The position numbers and the translations under genes are program-made. Shown in pieces: positions 16,368 through 25,822 of a DNA stretch of 64,000 bases. The notes under the pieces are model-generated. The model was not told the origin of the DNA. It saw nothing but the letters and a program-made list of their open reading frames with translations, and did not search any database. Origin of the DNA: Sphingomonas sp. LY29. Its GTDB lineage: Bacteria; Pseudomonadota; Alphaproteobacteria; Sphingomonadales; Sphingomonadaceae. The stretch covers positions 620,001 through 684,000 of the forward strand of contig NZ_CP141587.1 in the NCBI RefSeq assembly GCF_035593985.1, written 5' to 3'. Each line of letters starts with the position of its first letter. The first letter of the stretch is position 1.

Positions 16368-17552
16368 ATGTCCGCTCGCGACGCCGTCATCGTCTCCACC
16401 GCTCGCACCCCGATCGGCCGCGCCTACAAGGGCGCGTTCAACGCGACCCCCGGCGCCACGCTCGGCGCGCTCAGCCTCGCCCCAGCGATCGAACGCGCCG
16501 GCATCGAGGCGGGCGAAATCGACGACGTCGTGTGGGGCGCGGTGCTGACCCAGGGGACGCAGGCCGGCAACATCGGCCGCCAGGTCGCGCTTCGCGCCGG
16601 CTGCCCGGTCGGCGTCAGCGCGCAGACCATCGACCGCCAGTGCGCGTCGGGCCTGATGGCGATCGCCACCGCCGCCAAGCAGGTCATCATCGACCGCATG
16701 GATATCGTCGCTGCCGGCGGGCAGGACTCGATCTCGATGGTGCAGACGCCCGAAATGCGCGTGTCGGGCGATCCGTCCCTGATCGCGATGCACAAAAACG
16801 TCTACATGCCGATGCTCGGCACCGCGGAAACCGTCGCCCAGCGCTACGGCATCAGCCGCGAGGCGCAGGACGAATATGCCCTTCGCTCGCAGCAGCGCAC
16901 CGCCGCCGCACAAGCCGAAGGCCGCCTTGCTGCCGAAATCGTCCCCGTCACCGCGACCATGGCCGTCAAGGACAAGGAAAGCGGCGAGATCTCGATGCAC
17001 GAGGTCACGATCGACAAGGACGAGGGCAACCGCCCCGACACGAAGATCGAGGGCCTGTCCGCACTCAACCCCGTGCTTGGCCCCAACACCAGCATCACGG
17101 CGGGCAATGCCAGCCAGCTCAGCGACGGCTCGTCTGCCTGCATCCTGATGGACGCTGACCTCGCCCAGAAGCGCGGGATCGAGCCACTCGGCCGCTATGT
17201 CGGCATGGCCGTCGCGGGCACTGAGCCTGACGAGATGGGCATTGGCCCGGTCTTCGCGGTTCCCAAGCTGCTCGAGCGCTTCGGGCTCAAGATGGACGAC
17301 ATCGGCCTGTGGGAGCTCAACGAGGCGTTCGCCGTGCAGGTGCTCTATTGCCGCGACAAGCTCGGCATCCCCGACGAATTGCTCAACGTCGACGGCGGCG
17401 CGATCTCGATCGGCCACCCCTACGGCATGAGCGGCGCGCGCCTGACCGGCCACGCGCTCATCGAAGGCAAGCGCCGCGGTGCCCGCTATGTCGTCACGAC
17501 GATGTGCATCGGCGGCGGCATGGGCGCAGCGGGTCTTTTCGAAGTCCTGTAA
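16368..17552 (+). CDS. Acetyl-CoA C-acyltransferase (thiolase)
   Basis: A 394-aa thiolase with nucleophile Cys92 (DRQCASGL), the [11 protein letters not shown] histidine motif and the C-terminal [13 protein letters not shown] cysteine motif. It cleaves 3-ketoacyl-CoA or condenses acyl-CoAs; sequence alone does not separate degradative FadA-type from biosynthetic activity. AAGGAG sits 8 bases before ATG 16368. It is cotranscribed with the MaoC hydratase and followed by a hairpin at 17565-17590. Confidence 0.92.
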   Translation: MSARDAVIVSTARTPIGRAYKGAFNATPGATLGALSLAPAIERAGIEAGEIDDVVWGAVLTQGTQAGNIGRQVALRAGCPVGVSAQTIDRQCASGLMAIATAAKQVIIDRMDIVAAGGQDSISMVQTPEMRVSGDPSLIAMHKNVYMPMLGTAETVAQRYGISREAQDEYALRSQQRTAAAQAEGRLAAEIVPVTATMAVKDKESGEISMHEVTIDKDEGNRPDTKIEGLSALNPVLGPNTSITAGNASQLSDGSSACILMDADLAQKRGIEPLGRYVGMAVAGTEPDEMGIGPVFAVPKLLERFGLKMDDIGLWELNEAFAVQVLYCRDKLGIPDELLNVDGGAISIGHPYGMSGARLTGHALIEGKRRGARYVVTTMCIGGGMGAAGLFEVL

Positions 17553-17564
17553 GAACCGGATCGA

Positions 17565-17590
17565 CGTCACGGGATTCACCTCCCGTGACG
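17565..17590 (+). terminator. Hairpin after the thiolase gene
   Basis: CGTCACGGGA (17565-17574) pairs perfectly with TCCCGTGACG (17581-17590) around a six-base loop, 12 bases after the thiolase stop. There is no T-tract, so termination may be partial or Rho-assisted. Confidence 0.5.
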
Positions 17591-17643
17591 CCCGCTTGGC
17601 CAACGAGGTTGTGAACTCAGGGCGTTTCTGACAGCTTCCGCCC

Positions 17644-18252
17644 ATGACCCCACTCGAACTCGTCGCGCTCGCGGCCTCGACCTCGCTCCTCGCCGGCTGG
17701 CGGCTCTACCTGGTCACGCTGATAACCGGGCTCGGCATGAAGTTCGGCTGGGTCGCGCTTCCCGACCAGTTGCAGGCCCTCGACGTGCTCGCCAACAATT
17801 GGGTGCTCGCCGCCGCCGCGGTCGGGACCTTTGCCGAATTTTTCGCCGACAAAATCGCCTGGGTCGACAGTGCCTGGGACGCGATCCACTCGTTCATCCG
17901 CCCGCTCGGCGGCGCGCTGCTCAGCCTCGCCATCATCGATAGCGGTGACACCGGCTGGCAGATCGCCAGCTTCCTGCTCGGCGGCGGTGCGGCCGCGGTC
18001 GCGCATGCGGGCAAGGCCGGCGCGCGCACGTTGGTCAACGCCAGCCCCGAGCCGTTCAGCAACATGATGGTCTCGACCGCCGAGGACGTCGCCACCGGCG
18101 GCCTGCTGGCACTTGCGATCGCCAACCCGATCGCTGCCGCGCTGATTGCCTTGATCCTCGTGGTGCTGTCGCTGTGGCTGGTGGTCGCCGCCCGCCGCGC
18201 GCTCAAGGGCTTCATCAACCGGATCAATCCACCGCGAACCCCCGCCGCTTGA
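17644..18252 (+). CDS. DUF4126 membrane protein
   Basis: A 202-aa protein with about five TM helices, starting MTPLELVALAASTSLLAGWR. The block DKIAWVDSAWDAIHSFIRPLGG is the recognisable part of DUF4126. The function is unknown. The last codons overlap the TTG start of the following MFS exporter (TTGA), so the two are probably cotranslated. Confidence 0.8.
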   Translation: MTPLELVALAASTSLLAGWRLYLVTLITGLGMKFGWVALPDQLQALDVLANNWVLAAAAVGTFAEFFADKIAWVDSAWDAIHSFIRPLGGALLSLAIIDSGDTGWQIASFLLGGGAAAVAHAGKAGARTLVNASPEPFSNMMVSTAEDVATGGLLALAIANPIAAALIALILVVLSLWLVVAARRALKGFINRINPPRTPAA

Positions 18253-19622
18253 CGAAAGCCCGACACGACCCTCGCTGGACGCTTGCCGCCTGCGTCCTCG
18301 CGTCGAGCTTGTCGTTCGTCGAGGGCAGCGTCCTCAACGTCGCGCTCCCCGCCATCCGCGCCAGCTATGCCGCAGGCGCCGCCGAGGTTCAGTGGGTCGT
18401 CAACGCCTATCTGCTACCGCTGTCGGCGTTGCTGCTGCTCGGCGGCGCTCTCGGTGACCACTACGGCCGACGTCGCCTGCTGGTCATCGGCACCGGCCTG
18501 TTCGCGCTCGCCAGCCTTGCCTGCGCTCTCGCGCCAAGCCTCGACCTGCTGCTCGCCGCGCGCGGGGTGCAGGGAATCGGCGCGGCGCTGCTCCTGCCCA
18601 ACAGCCTCGCGCTGCTCAATGCCGCTTACGAAGGCGAAGGCCGTGGCCGCGCGGTTGGGATCTGGGCCGCGGCGGGCGCAGCCTCGGCCGCCGTCGCGCC
18701 GCTGATCGGCGGCTGGTTGGTCGACCATGTCGGCTGGCCCTCGATCTTCTACATCAACCTGCCCCTCGCCGGCGGTGCGATCCTGCTCGCGCTGAAGTTC
18801 GTCAGCGAAAGCCAGGACGGCGGCGCCGCGCGCACCGATTATGCCGGCGCGCTGCTCGCGACCGCCGGGCTCGGCGGCACCACCTACGGCCTGACCCGCT
18901 GGTCATCCTCCGCCGCACTCGATGCGACCGCAATCGTGGCGATCGTCGCCGGACTGGCGATGCTCATCGCCTTCCTGTGGGTCGAGAAGCGGCGCGGCGA
19001 CGCGGCGATGATGCCGCTGTCGATGTTCGGCGATCCCTGTTTCGCCGGACTCAACCTGCTCACCTTCCTGCTCTACGGAGCATTCGGCGCGGCGATGCTG
19101 CTGATCCCCTATGTGTTGATCGAGGCGGGCGGATATTCCCCGGTCCAGGCAGGTCTTGCGATGCTGCCGCTGCCGATCCTGCTCACGCTAGCCTCTCCAC
19201 CGATGGGCAGCCTCGCCGCACGGATCGGGCCGCGCTGGCCGCTGACGCTTGGACCGCTGGTCGTTGCTGCCGGGATGATCGTCGGCCTGCGGATCGAGGC
19301 CGGCGCAAGTTACTGGACGACGGTCTTCCCGGCGATGGCGGTGATGGCCGCCGGCATGGCGATCGCGGTCGCGCCGTTGACCGCGTCGGTGCTTGGCTCG
19401 GTCGACGAAAAGCATGTCGGCACCGCGTCGGGCTTCAACAGCGCGGTCGCGCGCACTGGCGGACTGATCGCCACCGCATTGCTTGGCGTCGTGCTGTCAC
19501 GCGAAGGCGATGCGCTCGTCGGCGGCTTCCACCTGTCGCTGATCGGCGCCGCCATCGCGTCGGTTGCCGCCAGCGCAGCCGCCCTCTTCCTGGTCGGCGA
19601 CGTCAGTATGCGGAACGGTTAG
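18249..19622 (+). CDS. MFS drug exporter, DHA2 (EmrB/QacA) family
   Basis: The 457-aa, roughly 14-TM protein has the DHA2 start LNVALPAIRASY and VQWVVNAYLLPLSALLLLGGALGDHYGRRR (MFS motif A). It has motif C in TM5 (AAVAPLIGGWLVDHVGWPSIFYINLP). It probably exports hydrophobic compounds by proton antiport. No ATG fits; TTG 18249 overlapping the DUF4126 stop gives LTKARHDPRW. No regulator gene is adjacent. It ends convergently with phaZ, 10 bases away. Confidence 0.85.
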   Translation: MTKARHDPRWTLAACVLASSLSFVEGSVLNVALPAIRASYAAGAAEVQWVVNAYLLPLSALLLLGGALGDHYGRRRLLVIGTGLFALASLACALAPSLDLLLAARGVQGIGAALLLPNSLALLNAAYEGEGRGRAVGIWAAAGAASAAVAPLIGGWLVDHVGWPSIFYINLPLAGGAILLALKFVSESQDGGAARTDYAGALLATAGLGGTTYGLTRWSSSAALDATAIVAIVAGLAMLIAFLWVEKRRGDAAMMPLSMFGDPCFAGLNLLTFLLYGAFGAAMLLIPYVLIEAGGYSPVQAGLAMLPLPILLTLASPPMGSLAARIGPRWPLTLGPLVVAAGMIVGLRIEAGASYWTTVFPAMAVMAAGMAIAVAPLTASVLGSVDEKHVGTASGFNSAVARTGGLIATALLGVVLSREGDALVGGFHLSLIGAAIASVAASAAALFLVGDVSMRNG

Positions 19623-19632
19623 GCGCAGCCGA

Positions 19633-20865
19633 TCAGTTGTGGGCAGCGATGAACTTCTCGACCGTCGGGGCGATATTCTCGCGCCACTTGCGGCCGTTGA
19701 AGATCCCATAGTGGCCGACATCCTTGGCCAGCAGATACTGCTTCTTCCCCGCCGCCAGCTTGGTCGCCAGGTCGAGCGCCGCGCGGGTCTGTCCGACGCC
19801 CGAGATATCGTCTCGCTCGCCTTCGATCGCCAGCAGCGCGGTATCCTTGATCGCCGCCGGGTCGACCCGCTTGCCCCGGTGCAGATATTCGCCCTTCGGC
19901 AGCAGGTGGCGCTGAAACACCACGTCGACCGTTTGCAGGTAGAATTCGGCGGTCATGTCGCACACCGACAGATATTCGTCGTAGAAGTCGCGGGTCGCGT
20001 CTGCGCTTTCCTCGTCGCCGACGACGAGGTGCTTGAACATTTCCCAATGGCTCATCAGGTGGTTGCCAAGGTTCATGGTCATGAATCCCGCCAGCTGCAG
20101 GAAGCCCGGATAGACCTTTCGCCCCGCACCCGCGTGGATCATCGGCACGGTCGCGATCGCGTTCTGCTGGAACCACGCATGCGGCCGCTGGGTCGCCAGC
20201 GTGTTGACCGCGGTCGGCGCCTGGCGCGTATCGACCGGACCGCCCATCATCGTCAGCGACAGGGGTCGCGCCGGATGCTTGTCGGCGTTCATGATGGCGG
20301 TCGCGGCATAGGCGGGCACCGACGGCTGGCACACTGCCAGCACGTGCGGGCGCTTGCCGGTCGTCTCCAGCACCGTCGCACAGAAATTGACGAGGTAATC
20401 GACATAGTCGTCGAGGTCGAACTTGCCGTCCTCGGTCGGCACCTGCTTGGCATCGCGCCAGTCGGTGATGAACACGTCCTGCTTGGGCAACAGCCGCTCG
20501 ACCGTCCCGCGCAGCAGCGTCGCATAATGCCCCGACATCGGTGCGACGATCAGCAGCGGCGCCTGCCCCTTCGGCCCGCCGACCTTCACGAAATGCTTGA
20601 GCTGCCCGAACGGCTTGCGCGCCAGGATTCCTTCTTCGACCGCGAGAACCGACTTGCCGACCGTCACTTCTTCAATCCCGAAGTCGGGCTTGCCGCGTGG
20701 GGCGGAGGCATGGGCGAACACGCCAAGCCCGGCGGCGACCAGCGGCCCCATCGATGAATAGCCAAAAGGATTGGCGGGATTGTTGAGCCATCCGGCGCCG
20801 AGGCCTGCCATCCTGCTCGCCCCCGACAGCAGCGAGCGTTGCACCTCATAGGCGTCGTAAAGCAT
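19633..20865 (-). CDS. phaZ: Intracellular polyhydroxyalkanoate depolymerase
   Basis: The 410-aa alpha/beta hydrolase is of the intracellular PHB depolymerase type. The nucleophile position in the lipase-box equivalent is a cysteine (AVCQPS, Cys179), as in the characterised Ralstonia enzyme. The acid/base partners are the Asp in EGERDDIS and the His in KDVGHYGIF. It mobilises stored polyhydroxybutyrate in the cytosol. No PHA synthase lies in this window. The gene is divergent from the ABC transporter. Confidence 0.9.
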   Translation of the reverse strand: MLYDAYEVQRSLLSGASRMAGLGAGWLNNPANPFGYSSMGPLVAAGLGVFAHASAPRGKPDFGIEEVTVGKSVLAVEEGILARKPFGQLKHFVKVGGPKGQAPLLIVAPMSGHYATLLRGTVERLLPKQDVFITDWRDAKQVPTEDGKFDLDDYVDYLVNFCATVLETTGKRPHVLAVCQPSVPAYAATAIMNADKHPARPLSLTMMGGPVDTRQAPTAVNTLATQRPHAWFQQNAIATVPMIHAGAGRKVYPGFLQLAGFMTMNLGNHLMSHWEMFKHLVVGDEESADATRDFYDEYLSVCDMTAEFYLQTVDVVFQRHLLPKGEYLHRGKRVDPAAIKDTALLAIEGERDDISGVGQTRAALDLATKLAAGKKQYLLAKDVGHYGIFNGRKWRENIAPTVEKFIAAHN

Positions 20866-20999
20866 TCAATTTCCTCGTTCCGTTTCGCCGATCGACAACA
20901 GTCTTGGAACCGCTTTGCTCCCGCTGCAAGCGACACGTCGCCGCACCTGCAGCATTGCGCCGATTGAGGCGGTGGGGACACACTGCTAGGGCGCCAGTC

Positions 21000-22769
21000 A
21001 TGGCAAGCAATCCGGTACGGCCCAAGGGCAAATCGCTGTCCGACCTCGGCATGGTGTGGCGGTTCGCGAAAGCATATCCGGCACAGCTCGCCGCCTCGGC
21101 GCTGGCCCTCCTTGTCGCAGCCGGCGCCACGGTCGGCGTGCCCTACGCCTTTCGCCTGATCATCGATCGCGGGTTCACCGGCAACGGCGACATCGCACGC
21201 TGGTTCGAATATCTGCTGATGTTGGTCGTCGTGATGGCGCTCGCGACCGCCGTCCGCTTTTATTTCGTCAGCTGGATCGGCGAGCGCGTGGTTGCCGACA
21301 TCCGCCTCGCGGTGCACCGCAACCTGCTTCGGCTCGCACCCGGTTTCTTCGAGGAGAACCGCCCGGCCGAGATCACCAGTCGCATCACGGTGGATACGAC
21401 CATCATCGAGCAGGTCGTGGGCAGCAGCATTTCGGTCGCGCTGCGCAACCTCGTGATGGGGGTCGGTTGCGCGATCATCATCGTCTTTCTCGCGCCCAAG
21501 CTGGCCGGCATGATCCTGCTCGGCCTCCCACTAATCGTGCTTCCGATCGTCCTGCTCGGCCGCCGCGTGCGCGCCGTCTCGACCAAGAGCCAGGATCGCA
21601 TTGCCGACGTCGGCACGGTCACCAGCGAAGTGCTCGGCGCGATGAAGATTGTTCAGGCGTTCGGCCAGCAGGCGCGCGAGGCCGAGCGCTTTACCGCCGC
21701 GACCGAAACCGTCTTCGCCACCGCCAAGAAGCGCATCCTGCTGCGCGCCACGATGACATTTATCGTCATCGCGCTGATGTTCACCGCGATTACCTTCGTC
21801 ATCTGGCAGGGGGCGATCGACGTCGCTGCGGGCCGCATCACCGGCGGCACCATTGCTGCCTTCGTGCTCTACGGCGGCCTCCTCGCCGGCGCGTTTGGCG
21901 CGCTGTCCGAAGTCTATGGCGACCTCCTGCGGGCCGCCGGTGCGTCGCAGCGGCTCAACGAACTGCTCGTCGCCGAACCGACCATCCGCGCGCCCGACAG
22001 CCCGACCAAGCTCCCCCTCCCCGCGCAGGGCCGCCTCGCGTTCGAGGACGTCGTCTTCCACTATCCGACCCGACCCGACGTCTCCGCACTCGAAGGCTTC
22101 AGCCTCGCCGTCCGTCCCAACGAGCGGCTCGCGGTCGTCGGCCCGTCGGGCGCCGGCAAGACCACGCTCTTCCAATTGGCGCAGCGTTTTTACGATCCGC
22201 AGGGCGGCCGGGTCCTGCTCGACGGCGTCGACCTTCACGACGCCGACCCCGCCGACGTTCGGCAACGCATCGCAATGGTCCCACAGGACGTCGTCATGTT
22301 CGCCGCCTCCGCGCGCGACAACCTCCGCTACGGCAATTGGACCGCAAGCGAGGACGAGATCTGGCAGGCGGCGCGCGACGCCAATGCCGAGACCTTCCTG
22401 CGCGCCCTCCCCCACGGTCTCGACACGTTCATGGGCGAAGGCGGCGCGCGCCTGTCGGGCGGTCAGCGCCAACGCATCGCCATCGCCCGCGCCCTGCTCC
22501 GCCGCGACGCGCCGCTGCTGCTGCTCGACGAGGCCACCAGCGCACTCGACGCCGAAAGCGAACGGCTGGTGCAGGATGCGCTCGACCGCCTGATGGCGGC
22601 GCGGACGACGATCGTCATCGCCCATCGTCTTGCCACCGTCCGCGCCGCCGACCGCATCATCGTCATGGACCACGGCCGCATCGTCGAGGAAGGGACGCAC
22701 GCCAATCTGATCGCGAAGGACGGCCTGTACGCCCGCCTCGCCCGCCTCCAGTTCGACGGCGCCGCCTGA
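21000..22769 (+). CDS. ABC exporter half-transporter (MsbA/ABCB-like)
   Basis: This 589-aa fused permease-ATPase has six TM helices in the first ~320 residues and then a nucleotide-binding domain. That domain has Walker A GPSGAGKTTL, signature LSGGQRQRIAIARALL, Walker B LLLLDEATSALD and the switch His in IVIAHRLAT. It acts as a homodimer exporting lipid or peptide-like substrates; the substrate is not determined. ATG 21000 (MASNPVRPKG) was preferred over an upstream start that gives atypical cysteine- and arginine-rich residues. Confidence 0.9.
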   Translation: MASNPVRPKGKSLSDLGMVWRFAKAYPAQLAASALALLVAAGATVGVPYAFRLIIDRGFTGNGDIARWFEYLLMLVVVMALATAVRFYFVSWIGERVVADIRLAVHRNLLRLAPGFFEENRPAEITSRITVDTTIIEQVVGSSISVALRNLVMGVGCAIIIVFLAPKLAGMILLGLPLIVLPIVLLGRRVRAVSTKSQDRIADVGTVTSEVLGAMKIVQAFGQQAREAERFTAATETVFATAKKRILLRATMTFIVIALMFTAITFVIWQGAIDVAAGRITGGTIAAFVLYGGLLAGAFGALSEVYGDLLRAAGASQRLNELLVAEPTIRAPDSPTKLPLPAQGRLAFEDVVFHYPTRPDVSALEGFSLAVRPNERLAVVGPSGAGKTTLFQLAQRFYDPQGGRVLLDGVDLHDADPADVRQRIAMVPQDVVMFAASARDNLRYGNWTASEDEIWQAARDANAETFLRALPHGLDTFMGEGGARLSGGQRQRIAIARALLRRDAPLLLLDEATSALDAESERLVQDALDRLMAARTTIVIAHRLATVRAADRIIVMDHGRIVEEGTHANLIAKDGLYARLARLQFDGAA

Positions 22770-22840
22770 AACCTTTTCGCGCGCCGGATCGAAGCTGTTC
22801 AGGTTCGACCCGTTAGTGCAGCGATCAAAGGAGTTTCGTG

Positions 22841-23332
22841 ATGACCGACCGCTTCGATCGTCGACTATTTCTCGGCCTGACCGGCGCTGGCATCGTCAGC
22901 GGCGCGCTGGCGTTCGTCGGGACGACGCCTGCCGCCGCGCAATCCTTCGCCGTCCGCCGTTCACTCGCCGACTGGCGCAAGCGGCTCGGCGAAGCGCGCT
23001 ACAACATCCTGCGCGAAGGCGGCACCGAGCGCCCCTACAGCAGCCCGCTCAATAACGAGAAGCGCAAAGGCGTGTTCGCCTGCGCCGGGTGCGGCCTGCC
23101 GCTGTTCCTGTCCTCGACCAAGTTCGACAGCGGCACTGGCTGGCCCAGCTTCTGGGCCGCGCGCGACAATGCCGTCATCTACCGCAAGGACTCGACGCTC
23201 GGCATGAGCCGCACCGAGGAAGTCTGCCGTCGCTGCGGCGGGCACTTGGGCCACGTGTTTGACGACGGCCCCAAGCCGACCGGCAAGCGCCACTGCATCA
23301 ACGGCTTGGCGCTCCGCTTCATCCCCGCCTAG
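22841..23332 (+). CDS. msrB: Tat-exported methionine-R-sulfoxide reductase B
   Basis: The 163-aa protein begins with a twin-arginine signal (DRRLFLGLTGAG, cleavage near AAAQ, about residue 34). The MsrB domain has zinc Cys pairs CAGC (81, 84) and CRRC (129, 132) and the catalytic RHCINGLALRF (Cys152). It reduces Met-R-sulfoxide in exported proteins. AAAGGAG (22827-22833) is 7 bases before ATG 22841; a GTG three bases earlier is less well spaced. Its 3' end overlaps the convergent unknown gene by 4 bases. Confidence 0.93.
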   Translation: MTDRFDRRLFLGLTGAGIVSGALAFVGTTPAAAQSFAVRRSLADWRKRLGEARYNILREGGTERPYSSPLNNEKRKGVFACAGCGLPLFLSSTKFDSGTGWPSFWAARDNAVIYRKDSTLGMSRTEEVCRRCGGHLGHVFDDGPKPTGKRHCINGLALRFIPA

Positions 23333-24111
23333 GCAGCCAGCGACACCGCATCGTCGCGGTCGGCTTCCTCGCGCCAGCGCTGCCGCCGCTTCTGCGCCAA
23401 TGCCTGCTGCAGCGCATAGAAATGCTGCGCGGGATTGGCGCGGAAGGCCGCCGGCAATGAGGGATCCACTCGCAACCGTCGTTCGGCCTGCGGCCATCCC
23501 CGCCGGAGGCGACGGGTAACCTCGCGCTCGATCGATGCGTCGGCCAGCGGGGGCCGCGCCGCACGCGCCAAACGCGTTTTGGCCATCTCGTTCCACTCGG
23601 TCACCGGCCCATCGAGTGAACCGACCGACATAGCGCAAAGCGTTTCGAACGCGCTGAGTTCAGATCCGGCCATAGAGACGCCGACGCGCCGGGCGGCATG
23701 GCAAGCATCGTGCGCCTTCAGCAAATCGGCAGCCAGGACGCCTTCGGCCTCGACGCGGAGCGCTGCCGATGCTGTCAGGCGGTAAGCCCGGTACATCTCA
23801 TACGTGCGCCGGCACGACGTCTGACCGATCGCATTTCGGAGCGCCTCGAACGCCTCACGAGCATGCAATCGCTGCCCCGATGTCCACGCCCAACCCGACA
23901 GCCGTCGCTCGACCGCCGCAATCCGCTCGGCCGTCACCAACGACCGAACCGCTTCGGCCAATGCCCAACGGTGTCCGCCAAGCGAATGGTCATAGAGGTG
24001 GTGCAGCACCATCGCCCGTTGCGCATAATCACCCGGCCGCCCCGCAAGCGCGACCGCGTCGGCGTCTAGCGCCGCGACCAGTCCGTCACGGTGGGAGGCA
24101 ATGATGTCCAT
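23329..24111 (-). CDS. Unknown protein downstream of an exbD-like gene
   Basis: A 260-aa, probably soluble and helical protein starting MDIIASHRDG. The start is ATG 24111 with GAGGGGG just upstream; a TTG at 24156, right after the exbD stop, is an alternative. It is rich in Arg and Ala, with HHLYDHSLGGHRWALAEAV and CRRTYEMYRAYRLTASAALR as distinctive blocks. I do not recognise a family. Its position directly behind the third exbD suggests cotranscription with it. Confidence 0.65.
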   Translation of the reverse strand: MDIIASHRDGLVAALDADAVALAGRPGDYAQRAMVLHHLYDHSLGGHRWALAEAVRSLVTAERIAAVERRLSGWAWTSGQRLHAREAFEALRNAIGQTSCRRTYEMYRAYRLTASAALRVEAEGVLAADLLKAHDACHAARRVGVSMAGSELSAFETLCAMSVGSLDGPVTEWNEMAKTRLARAARPPLADASIEREVTRRLRRGWPQAERRLRVDPSLPAAFRANPAQHFYALQQALAQKRRQRWREEADRDDAVSLAA

Positions 24112-24156
24112 TGCCCCCTCGTACGGAACAGCGGTTGCCAAGCGGTTACCCGCCAA

Positions 24157-24618
24157 TCAGAAACTCGTGCGATACGCCTCGTTGCCGACGAAGCCGAGTT
24201 TCGCCACGCCACGTTGCTTCGCCATCGCCAGTACTTCGTCGACGCGTTCGTAGCGAGCCTGCGCAGCGGGCTTGAAGTGCACCTCGGGCTGAGTCGGCGC
24301 TTTGGCCACCGCGCCAAGCAGGGCGCCAAGCGCTTGGTCGTCGACGACCTGCCCGTTCCAGCGCGTGACCCCGGCGGGATCGATATCGAGGCGGTTGCGA
24401 AGCGGATTGACCTCGACCGGCGTCGGCCTTCCGGTGGGCAGGTCTAGTTGTACCGAATGGTTTTGCGGTGGAATGGTGATGATCAGCATCACCAGCAGGA
24501 CGAGCATCACGTCGATCAACGGTGTGGTGTTCAGATCCATCATCACCCGCGGCTCATCCGGTATAAACTGCCGAAGCCGTGAGCCTCGGGATGCCGCGAC
24601 GAGAGAGGAAGCCATCAT
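24157..24618 (-). CDS. exbD: ExbD/TolR-family protein (third copy)
   Basis: About 153 aa. One TM helix follows the conserved LNTTPLIDVMLVLLVML, in which the Asp is the proton-relay residue of ExbD. A periplasmic domain ends in LGFVGNEAYRTSF. It is clearly a paralogue of the gene at 24813 (same IPPQ-HSVQLDLP junction and C-terminus). CAGGAG lies just before consecutive TTG-ATG-ATG codons; ATG 24618 or 24615 is the likely start. A terminator at 24755-24783 separates it from the main exb operon, so it probably has its own promoter. Confidence 0.88.
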   Translation of the reverse strand: MMASSLVAASRGSRLRQFIPDEPRVMMDLNTTPLIDVMLVLLVMLIITIPPQNHSVQLDLPTGRPTPVEVNPLRNRLDIDPAGVTRWNGQVVDDQALGALLGAVAKAPTQPEVHFKPAAQARYERVDEVLAMAKQRGVAKLGFVGNEAYRTSF

Positions 24619-24754
24619 CAACTCCTGCGTGAGGGACGTCGATGGTATAACGTATCACTCGCGATGCAAGTTCAACTTGTTCTTCACTGCTATCCCATGT
24701 CCGCGCGCCTTCAGCGACCGAGGGCGATCACCGTGCGTTTCTTCTCCAGCAACG

Positions 24755-24783
24755 AAAAAGGGCGGCCCCCGTAGGAACCGCCC
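24755..24783 (-). terminator. Intrinsic terminator of the tonB-exbBDD operon
   Basis: On the minus strand GGGCGG (24783-24778) pairs with CCGCCC (24765-24760), followed by TTTTT (24759-24755). It lies about 30 bases after the second exbD stop and before the separate exbD copy. Confidence 0.8.
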
Positions 24784-24812
24784 TCAATCACGTAAGATCG
24801 AAAGAACGCCGA

Positions 24813-25247
24813 TCAGAAGGCCGTCATATAGGCTTCGTTACCGACGAACCCCATCTTCGAAACCTTTGCCTGCTTCGTCACGGCCAACACTTCGTCGACC
24901 AGTTCGTAGCGAGCTTCCGGTTCCGGCTGCATGTGCAGTTCGGGGACCGGGTTCATCTGCTGCGTCACGTCGAGGAACTGGCGGAGCTGAACCAGGTTCA
25001 CCGGCGCCCCATTCCACAGCACCACGCCCGGCTGCGTCACGACGATCTTGTTCTTGACCGGGTCGATCGGCGGCGGCGTGTCGTTCGGGTTGTTCTGCGG
25101 CAGGTCCAGCTTCACGGCATGGGTCTGCGGCGGGATCGTGATGATCAGCATGATGAGAAGGACCAGCATGACGTCGATGAGCGGCGTCGTGTTGATCTCC
25201 ATCATCGGCTCACCTTCGGCATTGGAGCCAGTGGTTTGCATCGCCAT
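24813..25247 (-). CDS. exbD: ExbD biopolymer transport protein (second in operon)
   Basis: A 144-aa single-TM protein with INTTPLIDVMLVLLIMLIITIPPQ and a C-terminal MGFVGNEAYMTAF. It works with ExbB as the proton-driven motor for TonB. It starts MAMQTTGSNAEGEP at ATG 25247, 16 bases after the preceding exbD. The close similarity to the 24157 copy points to a recent tandem duplication. Confidence 0.93.
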   Translation of the reverse strand: MAMQTTGSNAEGEPMMEINTTPLIDVMLVLLIMLIITIPPQTHAVKLDLPQNNPNDTPPPIDPVKNKIVVTQPGVVLWNGAPVNLVQLRQFLDVTQQMNPVPELHMQPEPEARYELVDEVLAVTKQAKVSKMGFVGNEAYMTAF

Positions 25248-25263
25248 GGGGCTAGTTCCTCAA

Positions 25264-25749
25264 TTACTCTGCCGCAGCGCCGACAGGCGGCTGCGAGATG
25301 AAGCCGACGCGGGCGAAACCGGCGCGCTGCATCGTGAACACCGTACCACCAATGCACTTGTACGGCGTGTTAATGTCGCCGCGGATATGCACTTCGGGCA
25401 TATTCTCTTCGTTGACGTTCTCGACACCGCCAACGGCGGCAATTTGCGTCTCGAGCGCCTTGACCCCGCGGTCGAGCAGCGTCTGGCTGTCGATCGGAGT
25501 CAGGTTCCAGTAAACCTCGCAACCGCCACCCGGCGCGCCACGAACGGTCAGCGAGACGTTTTCTTTCTTCGTCTCGGTGATTTCGTTGCGAACCCGCGGA
25601 AGCTCGATCGGAATGCTCTGGATCGCCACCGGAATGGCGATGAGGAAGATGATGAGAAGCACCAGCATCACGTCGACCAGCGGCGTGGTGTTGATGTCCG
25701 ACATCGGGACGTCTTCGTCGCCGTCCGAATTGCCTACGCTCATGGCCAT
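25264..25749 (-). CDS. exbD: ExbD biopolymer transport protein (first in operon)
   Basis: A 161-aa single-TM protein with INTTPLVDVMLVLLIIFLIAIP, then a periplasmic domain with CEVYWN and IRGDINTPYKCIGG. It differs from the other two copies (isoleucine-rich TM, longer C-terminus with a Cys pair), matching the two-ExbD arrangement known from Xanthomonas-type tonB-exbB-exbD1-exbD2 clusters. The start is ATG 25749, about 70 bases after exbB across an intercistronic hairpin. Confidence 0.93.
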   Translation of the reverse strand: MAMSVGNSDGDEDVPMSDINTTPLVDVMLVLLIIFLIAIPVAIQSIPIELPRVRNEITETKKENVSLTVRGAPGGGCEVYWNLTPIDSQTLLDRGVKALETQIAAVGGVENVNEENMPEVHIRGDINTPYKCIGGTVFTMQRAGFARVGFISQPPVGAAAE

Positions 25750-25784
25750 AAAAGGCTGTTCCTTTTTCCGACTTCACTTTGTCC

Positions 25785-25809
25785 GGGCCGGCGACGCTGC
25801 CGCCGGCCC
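25785..25809 (-). other. Intercistronic hairpin between exbB and exbD
   Basis: GGGCCGGC (25785-25792) and GCCGGCCC (25802-25809) form a perfect 8-bp GC stem with a 9-base loop, 14 bases past the exbB stop. There is no T-tract, so it may act as an mRNA processing or stability element that sets different ExbB and ExbD levels. Confidence 0.5.
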
Positions 25810-25822
25810 GAACGATACTCGT

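Noticed and set aside
15885..17645. 586-codon ORF on the minus strand across MaoC and thiolase
   Set aside because: It covers two well-recognised plus-strand genes and shows no family pattern.
24757..24783. Reading the hairpin as a plus-strand terminator
   Set aside because: The T-tract exists only on the minus strand, and no plus-strand gene ends before it.
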